Assembly: GCA_050692055.1 (NCBI GenBank)
Contig: JBOGTC010000168.1
Coordinates: 1 to 8,732 of the forward strand
Reading direction: 5' to 3'
Length of the DNA stretch: 8,732 nt
Origin: JBOGTC01 sp050692055
GTDB taxonomy: Bacteria > Chloroflexota > Limnocylindria > QHBO01
How positions within the stretch are numbered: the first letter of the stretch is position 1; the number at the start of each line of letters is the position of its first letter. The position numbers and the translations under genes were made by a program. The notes under the pieces were generated by a model, which was not told where the DNA came from, did no database searches, and worked only from the letters and a program-made list of their open reading frames with translations. Positions 4,187 through 8,732 of the stretch are shown piece by piece.

Positions 4187-6385
4187 TCAGTCCTCGTCGC
4201 GCTCCTCCAGGAGCTCGACGGTGGTGAAGGAGACTGTCTCGTCAACTTTCCCCTCGCGCGTCGTCACACTGAACGTGGCCCGGTGCTCCCCCGGCTTCGG
4301 CGCCTCCACGAAGGCGTCGAGCCCGGTCGCGACCTCTCGCCCATCGATCGCCCACCGGGCCTGCTCATCCTCGATCGGTTCGCCGCCGGAGGTGGTCGCG
4401 GCGCCCCACAGGCGCATCGGGCTACCGCCGACGAAGATCTGGCCCTCGCGCGGGGTCAGGATGCTGGCATCGGGCGGCCGGCGAGGAACGGTGACGGTGA
4501 TCGAGCGCGACACCGCCGTGTAGAAGCCGTCGCTCACCAGAAGGCGGACGGCGACCCGACCGGACGGCAGGCTGCCGACGTCGAGGGCGGCCTCGCCGCC
4601 CTTCAGGCCGGCACCGAGCGCGTGCCAGGTTTGGCCCCGATCCCCCGACCATTGGGCCCAGGCCTCCGGCTCCTGCTCGCCGCTGGCGTCGACCGACCAG
4701 GAGAGGCGCAGCTCGCCCTTCCCCACCTCGGCGCGGACGTCGCTGACCTTCGGACGGCGGCGCGAGGCCGCGCGGCTCCATAGCGGCTCATCGGCCCCGC
4801 GGATGCGCAGGATCGCTCCGGCCTCGGCGTCAGGCACGAAGGCCTGGACCAGGCGCGGGTAGGACTCCGTCTCGCCGGTGCCGTCGTGGCAGCCGCAGCC
4901 TCCGCCCCCGTACGAGCGGATGCTGTAGACCGTGCCGCTCCCCACCACCCGGCCCTCGGCGTTGACCAGCTCGGCACGCAGGTCGAGCGCGCGACCGTTC
5001 GGGACCTCGCTCTCGGCCTCGAGCCGGAACACGCTCCGGACCTCGAGCTCGTTCGGCCCCTGGAGTACGCCGATGATCGAGATCACGGGCTTGGGTGACA
5101 CGCGCACTAGCCAGGTCGGGTCAGGGGGTGGATCCGGGAGCCACTTCTCCGGGATCAAGAGCCGCTCGTACAGGATCTCGTCGCGCCACCACGGCCGATC
5201 GACGCACACCCGCACCGGGTCGAGCGCCGCGTTGTTCGTAAGGCGGCCGTAGACGAAGAGCGAGACCCATCGCGGCCCACAATACGACATGAAGTCCTTG
5301 AAGGTGGCGGGCGACTTGATCGCCCCGTTGCTGATGTCGAGCCCGTACTCACCCACCGATGCGGTCGGCGTCGCGGCAGGGTCATACGGCTCGTAGGCCG
5401 GGTAGAGCGGATCGCCCGGCGTCCCGCACGGCGAGTGCGGGCGGCCGCAGGCATGGCCGAGCTCGTGGGCCATGGTGATCCCGTCGCCGATCCCGCTGGT
5501 ACTCACACCGCCGCTGTTGCAGCCGATGATCGGTCCCATTGGGATGCCGTTGGCCATCAGGCCGTAGTAGAGGACGTCGGTGCGGTTGCCGTCCGCGATC
5601 CGCACCGCCTGCACCGAGGTGTTGAGCGCCACCCAGTTGGGACTGCAGCAGCCCGGGCAGCTAGGGGCATCGGTGAGCGGCACGTTCCAGGTGACGGTCC
5701 CCGCGGTGCGGTAGGTCGCCGCACTGCGCACCGGGAAGACGAGGAGCGTCCAAGCCGAGGTGGTCTGGAGGTTGGCCAGGGTCGGAGCGGCGAGCGTCAG
5801 GTTCGGTGCGCCGGCCGCAGCGCTGGCCGGGCCGTTGTAGCCAACCATGATCCCGGCCAGGCGCAGGGTCTGGCGCAGCGTGGCATCGACATGGACCTGC
5901 CGGTCGGCGCACCATCCGCTCGGCGTGGTGATCCGGATGTCGAACCGCAGGTTGCCGCACATCTGGTCAGCCGGGATGATGAAGTTCAGGGTGTAGCCCA
6001 GGGTGCCGCGCTCGGTGGCGTACGGCGGGTTGCGGCGGGCGGTCACGGTGCCGGGCGGCTGCGGCGTCAGCGTCGCGACCGTCGACCACAGGAAGCCGAG
6101 CTGGCGCCGTCGCAGGGTGATCGTGCCGGTCACGCCCGCGATGTCGCCCCAGAACCAGCCGCTGCGGACATAGACCCGCACCCAGGCCGGCTTGTTGGCG
6201 ATGAGCGTCACGGCGTTGTCCGGCTGCCGGTCGGCGGGGTCGGTCAGGTGCCGTGCGCTCTCGTAGTACTGGACTCCCTGCGTCACCTCCACGCCGTGGA
6301 TCCCCCAACCGATCCAAGGGTAGCGGACGAAGAGGTCAGTACGGTCGATCTCCCGGAGGATCGTGTCGAACCGCGGCTCGAACAT
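4187..6385 (-). CDS. Metzincin-type zinc metalloprotease with Ig-like C-terminus
   Basis: Predicted zinc endopeptidase, 732 residues. HELGHACGRPH (307-317) is the HExxHxxGxxH signature: H307, H311 and H317 bind zinc and E308 is the general base. DFMSYCG (364-370) supplies the Met-turn at M366, so this is a metzincin, reminiscent of M66/M11-like bacterial enzymes. Residues 31-41 (GVEVTQGVQYY) begin an N-terminal beta-rich domain. Cys-rich patches lie near 241-250 (SCPGCCS) and 492-501 (GGGGCGCHDG). Residues about 535-630 and 633-732 look like two Ig/fibronectin-like modules, the second opening PPDASILTPREGQIF. The acidic end is EERDED. The ATG at 6385 is fixed by GGGAGG nine bases upstream. 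No signal peptide or lipobox is visible, which is odd for a protease of this kind. It is divergent from the lipoprotein gene at 6774. The frame stays open further upstream, but that extension is antisense to the lipoprotein and not protein-like. Confidence 0.88.
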   Translation of the reverse strand: MFEPRFDTILREIDRTDLFVRYPWIGWGIHGVEVTQGVQYYESARHLTDPADRQPDNAVTLIANKPAWVRVYVRSGWFWGDIAGVTGTITLRRRQLGFLWSTVATLTPQPPGTVTARRNPPYATERGTLGYTLNFIIPADQMCGNLRFDIRITTPSGWCADRQVHVDATLRQTLRLAGIMVGYNGPASAAAGAPNLTLAAPTLANLQTTSAWTLLVFPVRSAATYRTAGTVTWNVPLTDAPSCPGCCSPNWVALNTSVQAVRIADGNRTDVLYYGLMANGIPMGPIIGCNSGGVSTSGIGDGITMAHELGHACGRPHSPCGTPGDPLYPAYEPYDPAATPTASVGEYGLDISNGAIKSPATFKDFMSYCGPRWVSLFVYGRLTNNAALDPVRVCVDRPWWRDEILYERLLIPEKWLPDPPPDPTWLVRVSPKPVISIIGVLQGPNELEVRSVFRLEAESEVPNGRALDLRAELVNAEGRVVGSGTVYSIRSYGGGGCGCHDGTGETESYPRLVQAFVPDAEAGAILRIRGADEPLWSRAASRRRPKVSDVRAEVGKGELRLSWSVDASGEQEPEAWAQWSGDRGQTWHALGAGLKGGEAALDVGSLPSGRVAVRLLVSDGFYTAVSRSITVTVPRRPPDASILTPREGQIFVGGSPMRLWGAATTSGGEPIEDEQARWAIDGREVATGLDAFVEAPKPGEHRATFSVTTREGKVDETVSFTTVELLEERDED

Positions 6386-6394
6386 CGCTCGGTG

Positions 6395-6400
6395 CCTCCC
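6395..6400 (-). promoter_or_regulatory. Shine-Dalgarno of the metalloprotease
   Basis: GGGAGG on the minus strand, nine bases before the ATG at 6383-6385. It decides the start and argues against the longer in-frame extension that runs to 7060. Confidence 0.7.
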
Positions 6401-6402
6401 GA

Positions 6403-6424
6403 CGCGCCCGGGTCCTTGGGCGCG
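6403..6424 (-). promoter_or_regulatory. 5'-UTR hairpin next to the protease Shine-Dalgarno
   Basis: CGCGCCC and GGGCGCG form a perfect 7-bp GC stem around an 8-base loop. The stem ends two bases upstream of the GGGAGG ribosome-binding site, so in the protease mRNA it could affect ribosome access. No known riboswitch class is recognised. Confidence 0.35.
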
Positions 6425-6574
6425 CTGTGCGGAGCGCCAACATGACTGGGCACTCCGCCTCGATGAGGCAATCGCGTGCGACGCTTGGCAATCGTCCCGG
6501 ACGGCGCCGATGTCAGGCCCGCCGGTGCCTTCAATTTTCCGCCGCTTGACAATCCCCCATCGGCCGACACGGCC

Positions 6575-6598
6575 GGTACGAATGGCTCGATTCGTAAC
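6575..6598. promoter_or_regulatory. Inverted repeat sharing the kinase-operator half-site
   Basis: GGTACGAAT, six spacer bases (GGCTCG), then ATTCGTAAC. The inner 7-bp arms (TACGAAT/ATTCGTA) are perfect, and the right half-site equals the half-site at 3380-3404. The 12-mer CGATTCGTAACG is identical here (6588-6599) and on the minus strand at 3395-3406. The site sits about midway between the two start codons, roughly 190 bases from the protease ATG and 176 from the lipoprotein ATG, so one bound regulator could serve both promoters. Confidence 0.55.
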
Positions 6599-6773
6599 GC
6601 CCAGGGTTGCAAGTGGCGTCGAAGCGCGAGGGGTCCTGCGGCCGCCGTACAACGCCGATGACGGTTGCCCCGGTGCCTCTCGCGACGAATGGCCGATGAT
6701 GCTTTGGTTTCCAGAGCAGATCATCGATCCACTGCGGCCATCCAAGCGCCGCTCAAACGTGGAAACCACTGCA

Positions 6774-7250
6774 ATGAACCCTTCAGTCCGCTCCATCCTG
6801 GCCATCTCGGCTCTCGTCGTCATCCTGGCCGCGTGCGGCACGACGGCGGCCAGCGCCCCCGAGTCGCCCGCTCCGGCGTCGCCCGCGCCGGCAGCACCGT
6901 CGGAGGCGCCCCCGGCGTCACCGGATGTCGCCGGCACCATCTCGGTCGTCGATGGCGTGGCCGTCGGTGGCCAGGGTGTCAGCATCGCCGAGGCGATCGC
7001 CAGCCCCATGACCGAGCCGGTCCTCGTCAACGGCGTCCTGTTCATGGACACCGACGGCACCCTCTACCTGGCAGACTCACTGACCGATGCGTCCGCGCCA
7101 ACGTTCGGTGAGCTGCGCCTGCGCGTCCTCGACTACCCGGCCAGCGAGGCCGAGTGGGACATCGAGAACGCCGAGCTCACCGGGCTCCAGGAGGCCAACG
7201 GCATCCTCTTCTTCGAGAACAAGCAGGTCTTCGGCGTCATCGAGTCGTAA
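6774..7250 (+). CDS. Small uncharacterised lipoprotein
   Basis: Predicted surface lipoprotein, 158 residues, and the only plus-strand gene in the window. MNPSVRS is followed by a hydrophobic helix and the lipobox L18-A-A-C21, so the mature protein should start at a lipidated C21. Residues 22-50 are a Pro/Ala/Ser linker (for example PAPASPAPAAPSEAPP), typical of a tether that crosses the wall. Residues about 53-158 form one compact beta-rich domain, including VAGTISVVDGVAV, SIAEAI, PVLVNGVLFMDTDGTLYLAD, LRLRVLDYP and a final strand QVFGVIES. The strand pattern could be an OB-fold-like barrel; this is inference and no function is known to me. The ATG at 6774 is chosen because the signal peptide begins there; the frame is open further upstream but without protein-like sequence. 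Divergent from the protease, convergent with the DUF1801 gene. Confidence 0.85.
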   Translation: MNPSVRSILAISALVVILAACGTTAASAPESPAPASPAPAAPSEAPPASPDVAGTISVVDGVAVGGQGVSIAEAIASPMTEPVLVNGVLFMDTDGTLYLADSLTDASAPTFGELRLRVLDYPASEAEWDIENAELTGLQEANGILFFENKQVFGVIES

Positions 7251-7288
7251 CGCTGGGCCGACACCACGCGAACCCTAGGCAAACGTGT

Positions 7289-7319
7289 GCGCCGCATCCG
7301 CTCCGAGCGGGTGCGGCGC
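7289..7319. terminator. Strong GC hairpin between convergent genes
   Basis: A 14-base arm starting GCGCCGCA pairs with one ending TGCGGCGC, with a single G-U wobble and a 3-base loop. It starts 38 bases after the lipoprotein stop and ends 40 bases after the DUF1801 stop read from the other side. There is no long U-tract in either direction (only a short TTT on the minus-strand side), but stem strength and position suggest a bidirectional terminator. Confidence 0.65.
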
Positions 7320-7359
7320 CTACGCTTCGTACGGCGGCCTCAGCCCGTGGGAACTACAG

Positions 7360-7758
7360 CTAGACCCGGCCGGCCTTCAGCTTCCGCCAGCCCCCGGCGC
7401 GGTTGTTCGCGATGATCTGGCGGAGCATCGCCAGGAGGGCCGGCCGGTTGATCGGCTCACCCTCTCGGATCGAGATCTGGCGGGCGGTCGTGTTGGTGTG
7501 CCCGTGGGTGATGATCCCCGCCGGATCCGGCACGATCGCTCCGTCGTAGAGGAACACGTTGACGTGGTCCTTGGCGGCGAGCAGCGCGCAGACGTTCCCA
7601 TCCAGAACGAAGTACGGCTGGACGCGCCGCTTGATCGTCTCCACCACGGCTGGATCGGCCTCGTGGACGATCTCGCGAACCTCGCGACAGATCCCTCGCT
7701 GCCACTCCGGCAGCGCATCGATGTACTCGTCCACCCGTGGATCGGCTTCGTGCGACAT
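7360..7758 (-). CDS. DUF1801 domain-containing protein (YdhG-like)
   Basis: Small soluble protein of the DUF1801/YdhG family (PF08818), 132 residues, covering the whole domain. Matches to the family pattern are VDEYIDALPEWQRGICREV (9-27), the HEADPAVVETIKRRVQPYF segment (32-50), the LLAAKDHVNVFLYDGA strand pair (59-74), SIREGEPI (96-103) and the C-terminal ANNRAGGWRKLK (117-128). The biochemical role of the family is not established; it adopts an alpha/beta fold. The ATG at 7758 is preferred over the in-frame GTG nine bases upstream, because GAGGTG lies eight bases before the ATG but would overlap the GTG. It is 98 bases downstream of the aminotransferase on the same strand, so co-transcription is possible, and the hairpin at 7289-7319 follows it. 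Confidence 0.9.
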   Translation of the reverse strand: MSHEADPRVDEYIDALPEWQRGICREVREIVHEADPAVVETIKRRVQPYFVLDGNVCALLAAKDHVNVFLYDGAIVPDPAGIITHGHTNTTARQISIREGEPINRPALLAMLRQIIANNRAGGWRKLKAGRV

Positions 7759-7766
7759 CGGCTTCA

Positions 7767-7772
7767 CACCTC
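7767..7772 (-). promoter_or_regulatory. Shine-Dalgarno of the DUF1801 gene
   Basis: GAGGTG on the minus strand, eight bases before the ATG at 7756-7758. It selects this ATG over the GTG at 7765-7767, which overlaps the site. Confidence 0.55.
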
Positions 7773-7812
7773 GCGGCTGGTGACTGTCGGATTCTGCCGA
7801 TAGGACGACGAT

Positions 7813-7832
7813 CGCGGATGAATCTCATCGCG
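7813..7832. other. Short hairpin between aminotransferase and DUF1801 genes
   Basis: CGCGGATGA and TCATCGCG pair as an 8-bp stem with one bulged G around a 3-base loop, 25 bases after the aminotransferase stop on the minus strand. It has no U-tract; it may be a weak terminator, an attenuator or an mRNA-end stabiliser, or mean nothing. Confidence 0.3.
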
Positions 7833-7856
7833 CGGGAGAGCACCGCGGCCCTCGGG

Positions 7857-8732
7857 TCATCCGAGGCGCTGGAGCCGATCGGCAGCCTCGCGGAGCGTCT
7901 CGAGCCGCTTTGGGAACGCGAACCGAATCTTCGAGCGGCCCCGCTCCGGTTGAGCGTAGAACGACGATCCGGGGACAACGGCCACTCCCGGTGAGCGGAC
8001 GAGCTCGCGGGCGAAGGTCACGTCGTCGGCATCGGTCAGCGGGGAGATGTCGGCCATGACGTAGTAGGCACCGTCGGGACGCCATGTCCGGAAGCCGGCG
8101 GCTTCCACACCATCCAGCAGGACGTCCCGGCGCTCGCGATAGCGGTCGGCGAGCTCGGTGTAGTAGGTATCCGGCAGCGTGAGGGCAACGGCGCCGGCGG
8201 CCTGGAGCGGCGCGGCGGCCCCGACGGTCAGGAAGTCGTGGACCTTGCGGATCCCGTCGGTGAGGTGCGCCGGCGCGATGACCCATCCGACCCGCCAGCC
8301 GGTCACCGAGTACGTCTTCGACAGCGAGTTGATCGCGACGGTCCGCTCCCGCATGTCGGGGACCGTCACCAACGGGACATGCTCACCGGCGTAGACGATG
8401 TGCTCGTAGATGTCGTCGGTGAAGGCGACGACGTCGTGCTCGATGCAGAGCTCGCCGATCAGCTCGAGCTCGGCACGCGAGAAGACCTTGCCGGTCGGGT
8501 TGTGCGGCGAGTTCACGACGATGCCGCGCGTCCGCGGCGTGAAAGCGGCGCGCAGCTCGTCGGGATCGATCCGCCAGTCCGGCTCGTTGAGAGTCACGTA
8601 GCGCGGAACGGCATCGGCGAGGATCGCATCGGGCCCGTAGTTCTCGTAGTACGGCTCGAACACGACAACCTCGTCGCCCGGGTTCAGGACGGCCATCATC
8701 GCCGCGATCATCCCCTCGGTCGCGCCACAGGT
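7857..8732 (-). CDS. Class I/II PLP-dependent aminotransferase (partial, cut by right edge)
   Basis: Pyridoxal-phosphate aminotransferase of the AspC/kynurenine/methionine aminotransferase type, which moves an amino group between an amino acid and a 2-oxoacid in the cytoplasm. The last 291 residues are in the window; the family is about 380-390 long, so some 90-100 N-terminal residues lie beyond the edge. Visible landmarks, counted from the edge: TCGATEG (1-7, cofactor phosphate loop), EPYYENY (26-32), NSPHNPTGK (74-82, substrate/cofactor Asn), FTDDIYEHIVY (104-114, Asp and Tyr contacting the PLP ring), SLSKTYSVTGWRVGW (136-150) with K139 as the Schiff-base lysine, and SKIRFAFPK near the C-terminus with the carboxylate-binding Arg. 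The ORF has an internal ATG at 8711, but the frame continues to the edge with family-typical sequence, so that is not the start. The exact substrate cannot be assigned. Confidence 0.95.
   Translation of the reverse strand, partial: TCGATEGMIAAMMAVLNPGDEVVVFEPYYENYGPDAILADAVPRYVTLNEPDWRIDPDELRAAFTPRTRGIVVNSPHNPTGKVFSRAELELIGELCIEHDVVAFTDDIYEHIVYAGEHVPLVTVPDMRERTVAINSLSKTYSVTGWRVGWVIAPAHLTDGIRKVHDFLTVGAAAPLQAAGAVALTLPDTYYTELADRYRERRDVLLDGVEAAGFRTWRPDGAYYVMADISPLTDADDVTFARELVRSPGVAVVPGSSFYAQPERGRSKIRFAFPKRLETLREAADRLQRLG

Larger units (their letters stand above)
6386..6773. other. Divergent intergenic region, protease / lipoprotein
   Basis: A 388-bp stretch between two divergently transcribed genes, with no convincing coding sequence on either strand. 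From left to right it holds the protease Shine-Dalgarno, the GC hairpin at 6403-6424, a consensus -35-like TTGACA on the plus strand (6546-6551) with no -10 at normal spacing, and the inverted repeat at 6575-6598. AT-richer islands (CAATTTTCC at about 6532, GATGATGCTTTGGTTTCC at about 6696) suggest promoter DNA, but I cannot place a full promoter for either gene. Confidence 0.6.

Noticed and set aside
5435..6445. 336-codon plus-strand ORF opposite the protease
   Set aside because: Low-complexity Gly/Ala/Arg/Asp shadow; the zinc site and Met-turn are on the minus strand.
6546..6551. Perfect -35 consensus TTGACA for the lipoprotein
   Set aside because: No -10-like hexamer at 15-19 bases; the nearest (TACGAA) is 25 bases away, so a promoter cannot be claimed.
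6386..7060. In-frame N-terminal extension of the protease, giving a 957-residue ORF
   Set aside because: The extension is antisense to the lipoprotein gene, has no family-like sequence or signal peptide, and a good Shine-Dalgarno supports the ATG at 6385.

Overview
The window is GC-rich DNA with short gene spacing, GC-ending codons, two GTG starts and a leaderless-type promoter. This fits a high-GC soil or environmental bacterium. Chloroflexota or Actinobacteriota are my best guesses, from the general look of the proteins and not from a marker gene. There are no rRNA or tRNA genes, CRISPR arrays or intact mobile elements. Every convincing gene is on the minus strand except one small lipoprotein gene, so the minus strand is read from the right edge to the left.

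Right part (about 7250-8732): a class I/II PLP aminotransferase, cut by the right edge, is followed by a DUF1801 protein. A strong GC hairpin at 7289-7319 then separates these from the plus-strand lipoprotein. Centre (4187-7250): a 732-residue metzincin-type zinc protease with Ig-like C-terminal domains is divergent from the lipoprotein gene. The 388-bp region between them holds an inverted repeat.

Left-centre (1105-4068): a toxin-antitoxin cluster. An intact Phd/RelE pair (3447-3968) has a promoter that appears to start transcription on the antitoxin ATG. A spectinomycin-phosphotransferase-like kinase (2344-3336) lies downstream. Two further antitoxin genes follow, a VapB45-like protein with a DUF433-type domain and an AbrB/MazE-type protein. 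Both are intact, but the toxin behind each is wrecked: the DUF5615 PIN-like toxin has lost its middle, and the RelE/ParE-like toxin is frameshifted and truncated. A possible C-terminal scrap of another toxin lies on the plus strand at 4012-4068. Left end: an MFS efflux-type transporter cut by the left edge.

The most notable non-coding signal is an AT-rich 9-bp half-site, ATTCGTAAC. It forms a perfect inverted repeat just upstream of the kinase gene and a second, rearranged inverted repeat in the protease/lipoprotein divergent region about 3.2 kb away. This suggests one regulator could control both loci. All functions here are inferred from recalled family features; no database search was possible.
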